A stretch of 64,000 nt of DNA from Candidatus Nucleicultrix amoebiphila FS5 (GCF_002117145.1 NZ_CP008743.1:1364001-1428000); one strand, 5' to 3'; shown: positions 16,517 to 26,945, numbered from the stretch's first letter. The notes: generated from the letters alone by a model not told the origin. Translations and numbers: made by a program.

Positions 16517-17761
16517 ATGGCAAAATCACTGGATGTCTATTTAGAAGATAAGTTCGTAGGAAATCTCATCCAAGATAATCACGGCCAAATGCTCTTTTCT
16601 TATGCGGAAATATGGCTTGAGAACCCCAACGCCATTCCTTTATCTCAGTCTTTACCTTTGCGCAAAGATCGTTTTTCACCTAAAGAATGTCGCGGTTTTT
16701 TTGCAGGCATCTTACCAGAGCAAAGCATGAGAAAAACGGTTGCTACTATTTTAGGCATTAGTTCTGAAAATGATTTTTCCATGTTAGAGCGCATAGGAGG
16801 AGAGTGCGCTGGAGCTGTTGTATTCATACCCTCCGGCGAGAAACTACAAACGAGTTTTAATTATCAGGAAATAAATGAGCAAGAATTAGCAAAAATCCTA
16901 AGAGAATTACCTCATCGACCACTTATGGCTGGTGAGCAAGACATTCGACTCTCCCTGGCGGGCGTACAAGACAAAGTCGCTGTACGCATTTTGAATGACA
17001 AAATTTCTATACCTCATGGCATAGCACCCAGTACACATATACTAAAGCCAGCGATTGAGCGCTTTGAGGGGACGGTTTTTAATGAAGCTCTTTGCATGGG
17101 GCTCGCTGATGCAATAGGTCTTTCAACTGCAAAAATAGAAATTGGTCGTGCAGAAGACATAGATTATCTTATTGTAGAACGTTATGACAGAATGATGCTT
17201 CGTATAAATCCTGAATTAATCCAATTAATACGATTGCATCAAGAGGATTTTTGCCAAGCTTTGGGTATTGTTCCAGAAAAAAAATACCAAAGTGAGGAAG
17301 GGCCTTCTTTAAAGCAATGCTTTGAAATATTGCGAAAGGTGTCTAGCGCGCCAGTAATTGATCTTCAACGTTTACTAGATGCCGTCATTTTTAATTTTCT
17401 TGTCGGGAATCATGACGCCCATGGGAAAAATTTTTCTTTGCTTTATAATTTAACGACGTCAAATACAAGACTAGCACCTCTATATGATATATTGAGTACC
17501 GATTATTATCCGACCCTTTCAAAAAAAATGGCCATGAAAATTGGTGATGAATATCTTTCTGAGAAAATCCAACCAAAACATTTTGAGGAATTAGCTGAAG
17601 AAGCGGGCCTCTCTAAACCGTTCGTAAAACGGCGTGTTCCTGACCTCGCTCAAATGATTCTGTCTAAGCTTCCAGAAGTTGTAATGGATCATCCGGTTTC
17701 GACGGCTGTCGCAAAACTCATTCAAAATCGTTGTGAACGAAGAATACGTGAATTTAAATAA
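16517..17761 (+). CDS. hipA: HipA-like serine/threonine kinase toxin
   Basis: A 414-residue HipA. Family members phosphorylate a translation component (GltX for E. coli HipA) and cause growth arrest and persistence. The N-subdomain 1 is residues 3-105 (SLDVYLEDKFVGNL...PLSQSLPLRKDRF). Key sites are in place: the P-loop SLAGVQDK with Ser146 (autophosphorylation site, Ser150 in E. coli), catalytic Asp300 in GNHDAHGKN (Asp309) and the metal-binding Asp324 in PLYDILS (Asp332). Nothing suggests inactivation. An AAGGAA site lies upstream of the ATG. The exact target in this organism is unknown. Confidence 0.9.
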   Translation: MAKSLDVYLEDKFVGNLIQDNHGQMLFSYAEIWLENPNAIPLSQSLPLRKDRFSPKECRGFFAGILPEQSMRKTVATILGISSENDFSMLERIGGECAGAVVFIPSGEKLQTSFNYQEINEQELAKILRELPHRPLMAGEQDIRLSLAGVQDKVAVRILNDKISIPHGIAPSTHILKPAIERFEGTVFNEALCMGLADAIGLSTAKIEIGRAEDIDYLIVERYDRMMLRINPELIQLIRLHQEDFCQALGIVPEKKYQSEEGPSLKQCFEILRKVSSAPVIDLQRLLDAVIFNFLVGNHDAHGKNFSLLYNLTTSNTRLAPLYDILSTDYYPTLSKKMAMKIGDEYLSEKIQPKHFEELAEEAGLSKPFVKRRVPDLAQMILSKLPEVVMDHPVSTAVAKLIQNRCERRIREFK

Positions 17762-17829
17762 ACTACTACCTATATGCTACCTAACTGTTTTTCGGGAAAG
17801 TCTAAATCTGCTGTGAACCCTCGTCTACC

Positions 17830-17869
17830 TTGGTGGGCGCTACAGGAATCGAACCTGTGACCCGCTGAT
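17830..17869 (-). repeat. tRNA-Lys 3' fragment, attachment-site copy R2
   Basis: A second exact 40-bp copy, 1810 bp from R1. It separates the hipBA unit from the fic unit. The base after the core differs from R1, so the junction is distinct. Confidence 0.95.
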
Positions 17870-17971
17870 GTTGATTATTGCTTGTTATGGGTACCTTTTA
17901 TAAAAAAATTGAAGCCCTTTGAGGGGCCTAGTTCATTGTGATACTCTAAAAATAAATTTAGAGAAGGACAT

Positions 17972-19048
17972 ATGGTTTTTAATAAAGATAATCCTCATAA
18001 TGATCTTCCCTTACTTCCTCCAGAATGCGAGGTGGAAACCAAGGCTATATTAAAAAAAGCTATTAAGGCAAATAAGGCTTTGGCAGAGTTAAAGAGTAAA
18101 GGTTCTATCATTCCCAATCAAAATATTTTGATTGATACTTTAACGCTTATTGAAGCGAAAGACAGCTCTGAAATCGAAAACATTTTTACAACACATGATA
18201 AATTATATCAGGCTTCTCTTTTAGGCGAAAAGAACGCCGATCCAAGCACAAAAGAAGTGGAGTGTTATCGGCAAGCCTTATGGCACGGTATCGAGTACCT
18301 ACGAAAGCGTGATTTATCCACCAATTTATTTATTGAACTTGTACAAATAATAAAAAAAAATAATGCGAGCGTACGCCGTATTCCGGGAACAAAAATCGCT
18401 AACTCTCAAGATAAAGTTATTTATACTCCTCCTGAAGGAGAAGATGTAATCCGTACAAAGCTTTTTAATTTAGAGAAATTTATTCACAGCAATGATGACA
18501 TTGACCCGCTTATTAAATTAGCAATTATTCACTATCAATTTGAAGCGATACATCCCTTTTCTGATGGTAATGGGCGTGTTGGAAGAATTATCAATATTCT
18601 TTATCTGGTTCACCAAAACCTTCTTGATACTCCAGTGCTCTTCCTGAGTAGGTACTTTATTAAACATAGAAAAGGTTATTATGAAGGACTAAGAAACGTT
18701 ACAGAAAAGAACGATTGGAGTAATTGGATCCTTTATATGCTTGATGCAGTGGAACATACGGCATGTCAGACTATGAAAAAGATAGATGATATTGTTAATC
18801 TTATGAATAACTTTACTAAGATTATTAAGGAAAAGCATCCTAAGATATACTCAAAAGATCTTATAGAGGTGTTATTTTCTAAGCCTTATTGCCGTATTTT
18901 GTCTCTTACAGATGCAGAGATTGTTGGGAGACAAACCGCGTCAGAGTATCTAAAAAGAATTGAAGAACTTGGTTTAATTAAAGGCACAAAAATTGGGAAA
19001 GAGATGGTTTACCTTAATCTTGGATTATTGGACATATTAAGAAAGTAG
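17972..19048 (+). CDS. SoFic-like adenylyltransferase (Fic), self-inhibited
   Basis: A 358-residue Fic protein that should transfer AMP from ATP to hydroxyl groups of target proteins. The N-terminal domain (residues 12-95) resembles SoFic of Shewanella: ALAELKSKG..IPNQNILIDTLTLIEAKDSSEIENI. It holds the inhibitory helix S-x-x-x-E-N with Glu69, marking a class II (self-inhibited) Fic. The catalytic motif HPFSDGNGRVGR begins at His194 and is fully canonical. A winged-helix-like domain (residues 290-358) closes the protein. A GAGAAGGA site precedes the ATG. No separate antitoxin is encoded, consistent with internal inhibition. It is the only gene of its cassette. Confidence 0.9.
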   Translation: MVFNKDNPHNDLPLLPPECEVETKAILKKAIKANKALAELKSKGSIIPNQNILIDTLTLIEAKDSSEIENIFTTHDKLYQASLLGEKNADPSTKEVECYRQALWHGIEYLRKRDLSTNLFIELVQIIKKNNASVRRIPGTKIANSQDKVIYTPPEGEDVIRTKLFNLEKFIHSNDDIDPLIKLAIIHYQFEAIHPFSDGNGRVGRIINILYLVHQNLLDTPVLFLSRYFIKHRKGYYEGLRNVTEKNDWSNWILYMLDAVEHTACQTMKKIDDIVNLMNNFTKIIKEKHPKIYSKDLIEVLFSKPYCRILSLTDAEIVGRQTASEYLKRIEELGLIKGTKIGKEMVYLNLGLLDILRK

Positions 19049-19080
19049 CTATATTCTTCCTCAATCCTACATGTTTACCC

Positions 19081-19123
19081 AATCGACACATGATCCTGAC
19101 ATGTCGATTTTCTCATATTTTTT
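19081..19123 (+). terminator. Candidate terminator after fic
   Basis: An 8-bp perfect stem (19081-19088 with 19102-19109, AATCGACA/TGTCGATT), a 13-nt loop, then a T-rich run to 19123. It lies 33 nt after the fic stop. Confidence 0.45.
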
Positions 19124-19304
19124 CGACACGTTTTAATGATATGTTGATAGCATGGACATGAAAAGTTCGGAAAAAGACTTATGGAGTAGAGACAAAGCGC
19201 CCAATACTCAGCTTTTAACCTTTTCTGATATGTCTTAATTCATCTCACCTGATGACGTGATTCTTGAAGAAGCCTTTGAAATTAAAGAGAACCCACCATC
19301 TACC

Positions 19305-19344
19305 TTGGTGGGCGCTACAGGAATCGAACCTGTGACCCGCTGAT
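19305..19344 (-). repeat. tRNA-Lys 3' fragment, attachment-site copy R3
   Basis: A third exact 40-bp copy, 1475 bp from R2. Identity with the intact tRNA continues 7 bp further (to 19351), through the anticodon. Confidence 0.95.
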
Positions 19345-19607
19345 TAAGAGTTAGCGTATTTAATCTTTTTTCGATCTTTTGTTTCTCAACTTGTTTCGCC
19401 CCAACATTTATAAAGCCTTGAAAGATAAGGATTTTAACAACGATGTTTCATTTCTGAAGGTAGTTTTTAACAGATCAATAGTTATCTTTTATATTTAAAA
19501 ATAGATTATAGAACCATTTTAGATGATATTAATAAACTTATATGTGGTGGTCTTAAATTAAATTTGTTAGTATTAGTAATTATAAATAGATTAAAAGATA
19601 GGTTGTG

Positions 19608-20378
19608 ATGTCTAAAATAAACTCCCTTTTGCAAGTTTGGCCTAAGAATGCGGTCGCTACTGCTAAATGGCTTGTAGAACAAGGGGTAGGCTATGATCTT
19701 AGGAGGAGTTATAAGAAATCCGGATGGATACTACCTTTTGGAAATGGAGCTACTATCCGGCCTAACGATCGCGTTACATGGGAAGGAGGTCTCCATGCTC
19801 TTCAATACCAACTTCATAAAGATATCCATGTGGGTGGACGCTCAGCTCTTGAGAGGAAAGGAGAAGGCCATTACGTAAGAATGGAGAATGCTCCGCTCTA
19901 TCTTTTTGTAAGGCCACATATGGCTATAGAAAAGTGGTTTACAGACCATGATTGGGGAAAGCCTCTTCACTACATACGAACAAACGTTGTAGGAAGTGAT
20001 GTTGGGGTTGAGGAAGAAACTGTAGAGGAATTTAAGATCAAAGTTTCTTCAGCAGAACGAGCGATCCTTGAAATGCTCTGTTTCACTCCTGAGTACTTTT
20101 CCTTTAGTGAGGCATCCAACATCATGGAGCACCTGAGCTGGTTGCGCTCGGATCTCGTGCAGGAACTTCTGAAGAACTGTACCTCTTACAAGGGGAAAAG
20201 GCTCTTCCTTGTTTTAGGAGAATACTATAATCATCCCTGGATACATAAACTTGATATGAGCAAAATAGATTTGGGAAAAGGAAAGCTCTCCCTCTTTAAA
20301 GGAGGGACTTTTAATGCAAAGTATAGGATAACCCTGCCTAAGGATTTAAAGAAGAATGATGAAACCCCACTATTCTAA
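19608..20378 (+). CDS. abiEi: AbiEi-family antitoxin
   Basis: A 256-residue antitoxin of the AbiE type IV system, expected to counter the AbiEii toxin without binding it tightly and to repress the operon. The N-terminal part (WPKNAVATAKWLVEQGVGYDLRRSYKKSGWILPFGNGA) is the winged-helix DNA-binding domain; the C-terminal part includes the family features SSAERAILEML and the block up to YRITLPKDL. Its 3' end overlaps the toxin gene by 20 nt, the usual AbiE coupling. The ATG at 19608 is preferred over the preceding GTG. Confidence 0.85.
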   Translation: MSKINSLLQVWPKNAVATAKWLVEQGVGYDLRRSYKKSGWILPFGNGATIRPNDRVTWEGGLHALQYQLHKDIHVGGRSALERKGEGHYVRMENAPLYLFVRPHMAIEKWFTDHDWGKPLHYIRTNVVGSDVGVEEETVEEFKIKVSSAERAILEMLCFTPEYFSFSEASNIMEHLSWLRSDLVQELLKNCTSYKGKRLFLVLGEYYNHPWIHKLDMSKIDLGKGKLSLFKGGTFNAKYRITLPKDLKKNDETPLF

Positions 20379-21279
20379 GCAAGTTGATTTATTGCTCACT
20401 GTTCTGAGTGATGTCATGCGATCACCTGACATTGCCCTTAAGGGTGGTACAGCCATCAATTTGTTTTTATTGGATATGCCACGACTCTCAGTGGATATTG
20501 ATTTGGCTTATCTGAAAATCCTTCCTCGTGAGGATTCCTTAAAAGCCATGCATGATGTGATGACAGAAATCGCGGAAAGACTGAGTTCATATCCTAATCT
20601 GAAGGTAGAGACGAAATATACCCAAGATCGTCTTCCAAAACAGATCCTGGTAAAGCAAAATGATATCAGCATAAAAATTGAACTCAACCTGGTGATCAGA
20701 GGCGCTGTCTTTGATCCTATCCCTTTAGAGATTTGTGAAAAGGCTAGAACTCTTTACAAAAAGGAAATCACAGTTCAAGGCCTCAGCTTTGAAGATCTCT
20801 ACGCCGGTAAATTCTGTGCATCTCTTGATCGACAACATCCTCGGGACCTCTTTGATGTTCTTTGTTTCTTTGAGAAGTTCGCGCTTACAGAGAAACTCAA
20901 GAACGCCTTTCTTGTTTATCTGTTGAGTACCAGCCGACCCATCCATGAAATTCTACAACCGTCTCTTTTAGATCAACAGGCCATCTATGAAAGTGAGTTT
21001 GAAAGCATGACTGATGAGCCTATTACCTATGTGCAACTTGAACAAGCCCGGGTGAGGCTAATAGAGATGCTTAATAAAGCGCTGAGTCCTCAGGATAAAG
21101 ACTTCCTGATATCCTTTGAACAAGGGGATCCTCAATGGGATCTCTTTCCTATCACTCATGCCAAAGATCTCCCTGCCGTCAAATGGAAACTCCATAATGT
21201 GAACCAGATGGATGCTGAGAAAAGAAGCGCGAGTGTTGTGGAGCTGGAGAGAAAGCTTGGAATTACTATGTACTCTTAG
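20359..21279 (+). CDS. abiEii: AbiEii/AbiGii nucleotidyltransferase toxin
   Basis: A 306-residue nucleotidyltransferase-fold toxin. Members such as AbiEii and MenT block growth, in characterised cases by adding nucleotides to tRNA. The catalytic motif GGTAIN (Gly29-Gly30) is followed by the metal-binding pair Asp46 and Asp48 (SVDIDLAY). The second conserved block AGKFCASLDRQHPRDLFD (Arg162-Asp163) is complete. It reads as an active enzyme. The ATG at 20356 is an alternative start. The gene ends about 95 bp before the CCA end of tRNA-Lys on the other strand. Confidence 0.88.
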   Translation: MKPHYSKQVDLLLTVLSDVMRSPDIALKGGTAINLFLLDMPRLSVDIDLAYLKILPREDSLKAMHDVMTEIAERLSSYPNLKVETKYTQDRLPKQILVKQNDISIKIELNLVIRGAVFDPIPLEICEKARTLYKKEITVQGLSFEDLYAGKFCASLDRQHPRDLFDVLCFFEKFALTEKLKNAFLVYLLSTSRPIHEILQPSLLDQQAIYESEFESMTDEPITYVQLEQARVRLIEMLNKALSPQDKDFLISFEQGDPQWDLFPITHAKDLPAVKWKLHNVNQMDAEKRSASVVELERKLGITMYS

Positions 21280-21374
21280 CCAACTTCTATATCTGAATCT
21301 ACTTCGTTTGCTTCCGTATTGCTTCCGGAAAAATTTTACAGGATCTTGAAAATCGTGGAAACCACCGTATTTAT

Positions 21375-21450
<76 letters not shown>

Positions 21451-21512
21451 CATTGGGGGGAATTACGAGTTCTTTACCAAAGCTTGAGCCCACTGTCGAC
21501 ATTTTTTATCAA

Positions 21513-22631
21513 TTATTTTGAGGTTCGGCTGACCCGCACATGTCGATGAATCTCAATAGACATCAAAAGACCCAACCCCATCATTAGGGTAATCATCGCT
21601 GTGCCCCCATAGGAAACAAGGGGAAGAGGGATACCCACCACGGGCAGAAGGCCGGTCACCATGGCAGTATTGACGAAAGCATAGAGGAAGAAGAGGGTGG
21701 TCAGTCCTAACCCTAAAAAGCGCCCATAGGGGCTGTGGCTCTTTAAGCTCACGTTATAACCATAAATAATCAAGATAATATAAAGGCTTAAAAGAAAACT
21801 GCCGCCTAAAACACCGAATTCTTCACAAAACATCGCAAAAATAAAGTCCGTCTGTTTTTCCGGCAAAAAGTTAAGGTGACTTTGACTGCCTTCTCGAAAA
21901 CCTTTGCCCAAGAAGCCTCCAGAGCCTAAAGCAATCTTTGATTGAAGGATGTGGTAGCCTGTTTTTAAGGGGTCTCGTTCCGGATCAAGAAACGTCAGAA
22001 CCCGGTCTTTTTGGTAATCATGAAGGAAATTCCACATAATCGGGAGAGCACTGAGACCAAGAATGCCTCCCGTCACCATAATCCAAAGTCTGAGGCCTGC
22101 AACAAAGAAGATGCTAAAGCCTGCAGCAACGAGAAGAATCATGGTCCCTAAATCGGGCTGGCGCAGCACTAAAACCGCTGGGACCAAGATCATGAGCGCA
22201 GGGGGGATGAGAAAGAGCAGGCGTTTCATATCATCGGGCTGACTATTATGAAAATAGCGAGCAAGGGCCATGAGCAAACTTATTTTCATGATCTCTGAAG
22301 GCTGAAGTGTAAAGATATAGAGGTCAATCCAGCGTTGGCCCCCTTTTCCCACATGCCCCATGAGCTCAACGACGATGAGAAGGAAAAGGGATATAAAATA
22401 AAGGGTATAGGACTGTGCTAACCAAAATCGAATATCAACAACGCCTAGCACAACCAGCACCCCTAACCCCGCAATAAAACGTAAAAGTTGTTTGCTGGCC
22501 CAGGGGGAGAAATGGCCGTCAGCGGCTGAATAAAGCGTGACAAGACCAATGGACGCAATAAGCGATAAGATGATCAAGATGAACCAATTAATCTTACTCA
22601 AACGCTGAAAAAAAGATAAAACTAGCTGCAT
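21513..22631 (-). CDS. rodA: Rod-shape peptidoglycan glycosyltransferase RodA
   Basis: A 372-residue SEDS-family polymerase that builds glycan strands from lipid II during elongation, together with PBP2. About ten membrane helices are visible. The SEDS signatures are present: GKGGQRWIDL near residues 90-100, the catalytic region LRQPDLGTM, and the C-terminal GIPLPLVSYGGTAM. It starts 3 nt after the PBP2 stop and is the last protein gene of the mre operon. Confidence 0.95.
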   Translation of the reverse strand: MQLVLSFFQRLSKINWFILIILSLIASIGLVTLYSAADGHFSPWASKQLLRFIAGLGVLVVLGVVDIRFWLAQSYTLYFISLFLLIVVELMGHVGKGGQRWIDLYIFTLQPSEIMKISLLMALARYFHNSQPDDMKRLLFLIPPALMILVPAVLVLRQPDLGTMILLVAAGFSIFFVAGLRLWIMVTGGILGLSALPIMWNFLHDYQKDRVLTFLDPERDPLKTGYHILQSKIALGSGGFLGKGFREGSQSHLNFLPEKQTDFIFAMFCEEFGVLGGSFLLSLYIILIIYGYNVSLKSHSPYGRFLGLGLTTLFFLYAFVNTAMVTGLLPVVGIPLPLVSYGGTAMITLMMGLGLLMSIEIHRHVRVSRTSK

Positions 22632-22634
22632 CTT

Positions 22635-24467
22635 TTAAGCTCTCCGCTCAAACGTTTTTAACATAATATCACGAGCAATAGGTGCTGCAACTTTACCCCC
22701 TCCACCGCCATGCTCAATCACAACAGAGACAGCATAACGAGGATCATCCAAAGGAGCAAATCCACAGAACATGGCGTGATTTCTTTCTTGCCATGGTAAT
22801 TCATTGTGAGATGGGACATGGGTTAATCGTTCTTGCATGGTGATACGACGTACTTGCGTGGTTGAGGTTTTGCCGCCCATCTCCTGACCTTCTTTGGTAA
22901 TGCGAGAGGCATAGGCTGTTCCTCCGGGAGAATTAACGGCGTCAAATAAACCTTTTTTAATGCGCGCCATATGCTTTGGATCAAGGGCCATTTTTTGTGT
23001 GTTAAAGTTTGGCACAGGCAACAGTTGGTGATCGATACCTCTGATAAGCCTTGGTTTAATAGCCAAGTTATTAGCGGCCAATCGAGCAATCATGAGATTA
23101 AGCTGTATGGGCGTGACAAGGATTGATCCTTGACCGATGCTGAGAAGAACGGTGTCCCCTTTATGCCACGCTGTTCCCGTGTGTGCTTTTTTCCATGATT
23201 TTGAGGGAACGAGGCCGACCTTTTCCTGAGGGAGTTCAAGACCAGTCGGTTGACCAAAACCAAAACGCTTCGCCACCGCTGTGACATGTTCCATCTTTAC
23301 CAAGCAAGCAAGCTGATAAAAATAAACGTCACAAGAAACTTGTAGGGCACGCTCAAAATGGACATGTCCATGACCTTCATCTTTCCAACAGTGAAAGCGA
23401 TGGTTGCCAATTTCCACATGACCATGGCAGTAAGTTTCAAAGTTATGAGGAAGATTCTCGCTTTCGAGAACAGCAGCGGCAAACATCATTTTAAAATTTG
23501 AGCCGGGCGAATACAAACCATTCACCGCCTTATTGTTTAAAATACCATAGGGGTTTTTGATCAGTCCCATCCAATCATCTTTTTTAATCCCATTAACGAA
23601 CAAATTAGGATCAAAGGTTGGAACTGAAGCAAGGGCTAGAACATCGCCATTTTTGATATCCATAACGACTGCCGAGCCCCCTTCATGTTCGCCGCTAATG
23701 CGCTCTTGGCAATAGTGTTGGAGATCTGCATCGATGGTTAGATGAACATCCTGTCCAGAAATGCTGTTATACGTTGAGAGTTGTCGTACTTCTTTGCCAT
23801 ACGCATTGACCTCAATTTCACGATAGCCGGGCTTTCCACAGAGTACGTCATTATACTGTTTTTCGACTCCGCCTTTGCCCAGTCTAAAGTTAGGCGCTCG
23901 ATACAGGGGCGAATCCTCATTATTACGATCATTCTCGGAGGGGATTTGTACATACCCAATAAAATGAGGTGTTTTATCCCCATCAGGATAAGTCCTGCAA
24001 AGTCCCTGCTTTATTTGTAATCCGGGTAAGTCAGGCATATGGACTTCAACTTCACAGACTTGGTCCCACGTGAGACCATCAATAACTGTACAAGGCATAA
24101 ATTTAGGACGACGCTTAATATCTTTTAATACTTGCTCGAGACGTTGAGGCTCTAGGTCGATAATCTTGGCGAGATTCTCCAGAATCGCAATTTCATCTTT
24201 GGTTGCTTCGGGTAAAATCTGTAGATGATAACTTGAAGAAGTTGTGGCCATGACATTGCCATAACGATCAAGAATTTTACCTCTTTGGGGTAAGAGGACT
24301 TCTAATCGAATGCGGTTGCCATTAGCTAAGGTTTGATAATGGTTAGATTCAACAATACCAAGATAATATAATCTCGAAATGAGGGCTGATGCGAGGACAG
24401 ATTTTCCCCCCGCGAGAATGAAAGATCGGCGGGTAAATATTTTTTTAAGATCACTCCTATCTTCCAT
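22635..24467 (-). CDS. mrdA: Penicillin-binding protein 2 (elongation transpeptidase)
   Basis: A 610-residue class B transpeptidase anchored by one N-terminal helix (about residues 16-33), crosslinking peptidoglycan with RodA. The pedestal domain begins with LPQRGKILDRYGNVMA. The transpeptidase motifs are S323-N-F-K (YSPGSNFKM), S-C-D in VSCDVYFYQ (the SxD form is usual in PBP2), and K-T-S in GGKTSTTQV. The last is normally K-[ST]-G; a serine in place of the glycine is unusual and could affect activity or beta-lactam binding. It lies 3 nt after mreD. Confidence 0.93.
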   Translation of the reverse strand: MEDRSDLKKIFTRRSFILAGGKSVLASALISRLYYLGIVESNHYQTLANGNRIRLEVLLPQRGKILDRYGNVMATTSSSYHLQILPEATKDEIAILENLAKIIDLEPQRLEQVLKDIKRRPKFMPCTVIDGLTWDQVCEVEVHMPDLPGLQIKQGLCRTYPDGDKTPHFIGYVQIPSENDRNNEDSPLYRAPNFRLGKGGVEKQYNDVLCGKPGYREIEVNAYGKEVRQLSTYNSISGQDVHLTIDADLQHYCQERISGEHEGGSAVVMDIKNGDVLALASVPTFDPNLFVNGIKKDDWMGLIKNPYGILNNKAVNGLYSPGSNFKMMFAAAVLESENLPHNFETYCHGHVEIGNHRFHCWKDEGHGHVHFERALQVSCDVYFYQLACLVKMEHVTAVAKRFGFGQPTGLELPQEKVGLVPSKSWKKAHTGTAWHKGDTVLLSIGQGSILVTPIQLNLMIARLAANNLAIKPRLIRGIDHQLLPVPNFNTQKMALDPKHMARIKKGLFDAVNSPGGTAYASRITKEGQEMGGKTSTTQVRRITMQERLTHVPSHNELPWQERNHAMFCGFAPLDDPRYAVSVVIEHGGGGGKVAAPIARDIMLKTFERRA

Positions 24468-24470
24468 GGT

Positions 24471-24989
24471 TTATTTAAATTTTCTACTAATGGCGTTGCA
24501 GCTAAGAAACACAAGTGGAGCGGTTGCAATGGTAATGATGACCTGTAAAAAGAGGATGGTAAAGTCATAGGAAGCATTCTGAGAAAAGTAAGCAACAACA
24601 ATCTTCAGGAAGCCCTGAATAAAAACTAAAACAGCAAACATCGCCCAAAATTGGTAGAAATTCTGACTGTAGAGATAGCGGCGTTCATTCAAGAGCAATA
24701 ACCAGGTGGCAATATTAATGAGAGGGTGTGTTCCAAGATAGAACCCTCCAAGGGAATCTTGAAAAAGCCCAAGGATAAATAAAATACTTAAAGGAACTGC
24801 GCCAGGCATATGAATGCCCCAATAAAAAAGAAGAATATAAGTAAAATCAGGAATAAGGGGGCTTAAAGGTGCTAAAAAGACCAGCGATATGATCGACATA
24901 ATCACCAAGCTGAGAGAGGGTAAAATGCTTTCAAACAAGCGCCAAAAATTACTTACATGTGCTGCTTTTAACATATTTATGGGGTTCAT
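24471..24989 (-). CDS. mreD: Rod-shape membrane protein MreD
   Basis: A 172-residue inner-membrane protein with five hydrophobic segments, the usual size and topology of MreD. The family's LFILGLFQDSLGG(F)YLGTHPL stretch is present. It supports the MreBCD-RodA-PBP2 elongasome. Its start overlaps the mreC stop by 4 nt. Confidence 0.85.
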   Translation of the reverse strand: MNPINMLKAAHVSNFWRLFESILPSLSLVIMSIISLVFLAPLSPLIPDFTYILLFYWGIHMPGAVPLSILFILGLFQDSLGGFYLGTHPLINIATWLLLLNERRYLYSQNFYQFWAMFAVLVFIQGFLKIVVAYFSQNASYDFTILFLQVIITIATAPLVFLSCNAISRKFK

Positions 24990-25870
24990 TGAGCAGCCTC
25001 TTCTTGCGCATCATTTTCTTCATTTAAGTCATCAATCACTGATGAAGTGAGAACCTGCACAAAGTCTAAAGATTTCCAGTCAACGCCTGAAAGAACTTTG
25101 ATTTTGTCGCCCTCCATATTTTGAATGACGCCAACCTTATAACCCGCTGGGAAAACGCCCCCTTTGCCTGATGTAAATAATAACTCACCGGGGTTAAGTT
25201 GTCCTTCACCATGGGCAAAAACAAGATCCAAGAAGGGAGTATGATTACCCGTTAAAATTCCTTGAACATGCGATGTTTCAGATTCGACAGGTATACGCGA
25301 CGTATTATCAATCAATAATAAAACGCGCGATGAGCGATAGCCGACTTCAATAACACGACCAATTATTTGCGTATGCGCAACAACAACTTGATTTTTCTTA
25401 ATACCATGTAAGCTTCCACCATTAATAAGTAGGCTACGACTTGTCGTTTGAGAAGGATTGTCATAGGCCCTTACTGTTGTAAATTCAACTTGTGGTTGAG
25501 GCACCATGTTTAAAAGCAAACGTAATCGACTATTTTCAGTGTTGAATTGATGAGCAATTTGTTCCCAATGTTCTAGTTCAGAAATGCGTCCCGTAAGATC
25601 TTCATATTTCTTGTGAAGCTGTAAGTATGAGGTCCAACCTTGCCACATGAGATTGATGTATTCGAGAGGTTTTGCACTCACAATCACGACTTCTGTCGAA
25701 ACATCCAAAAGGTTTTGACGAATTTTTTCGATGAAAGGTTTTTGTAAAACACTCGATATAAAGCAGAAGAGCGCAAGACCCATAAAAAATGATAGACGAA
25801 AGATAAAGAAAAATGAAAGGGACGTGAGATAACCGCGTTTAAAAATATTTTGATTGGGCCTTGATAACAC
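24986..25870 (-). CDS. mreC: Rod-shape protein MreC
   Basis: A 294-residue periplasmic scaffold with one N-terminal anchor helix (about residues 18-42), a coiled coil (KKYEDLTGRISELEHWEQIAH...) and the two beta-barrel domains (TVRAYDNPSQTTSRSLLINGGSLHGIKKNQVVV; GRVIEVGYRSSRVLLLID). It links PBP2 to the cytoplasmic MreB filament. It begins 28 nt after mreB. The acidic tail (DDLNEENDAQEEAAQ) varies among family members. Confidence 0.93.
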   Translation of the reverse strand: MLSRPNQNIFKRGYLTSLSFFFIFRLSFFMGLALFCFISSVLQKPFIEKIRQNLLDVSTEVVIVSAKPLEYINLMWQGWTSYLQLHKKYEDLTGRISELEHWEQIAHQFNTENSRLRLLLNMVPQPQVEFTTVRAYDNPSQTTSRSLLINGGSLHGIKKNQVVVAHTQIIGRVIEVGYRSSRVLLLIDNTSRIPVESETSHVQGILTGNHTPFLDLVFAHGEGQLNPGELLFTSGKGGVFPAGYKVGVIQNMEGDKIKVLSGVDWKSLDFVQVLTSSVIDDLNEENDAQEEAAQ

Positions 25871-25898
25871 GGCTATCTCTCCCCATTCCCCAGTTGGG

Positions 25899-26945
<1,047 letters not shown>

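Larger units (their letters stand above)
16060..17829. mobile_element. Cassette 1: hipBA unit between tRNA repeats
   Basis: A 1.8-kb unit bounded by R1 and R2. It carries only hipB-hipA with three operator copies; there is no integrase, transposase or other gene. Together with cassettes 2 and 3 it forms a head-to-tail array anchored at tRNA-Lys. Such structure is expected when several elements integrate in turn at the same tRNA attachment site. Confidence 0.7.
17870..19304. mobile_element. Cassette 2: fic unit between tRNA repeats
   Basis: A 1.5-kb unit bounded by R2 and R3 with one gene (fic) and a candidate terminator. After the terminator, about 180 bp (19124-19304) hold no convincing gene; a 29-codon frame starting at 19153 is too short to support. 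Confidence 0.65.
19345..21374. mobile_element. Cassette 3: abiE unit adjoining the intact tRNA-Lys
   Basis: A 2.07-kb unit between R3 and the intact tRNA gene, carrying only abiEi-abiEii. The 260 bp before abiEi are very AT-rich and probably hold its promoter; no other gene is seen there. The unit restores the tRNA 3' end on its right side, as tRNA-targeting elements do. Confidence 0.7.

Noticed and set aside
17905-17940. Hairpin GCCC/GGGC upstream of fic considered as a terminator
   Set aside because: The stem is only 4 bp and no T tract follows.
19153-19242. 29-codon frame (MDMKSSEKDLWSRDK...) after fic
   Set aside because: Too short, with no ribosome-binding site or family likeness; could be an old gene fragment, but unsupported.
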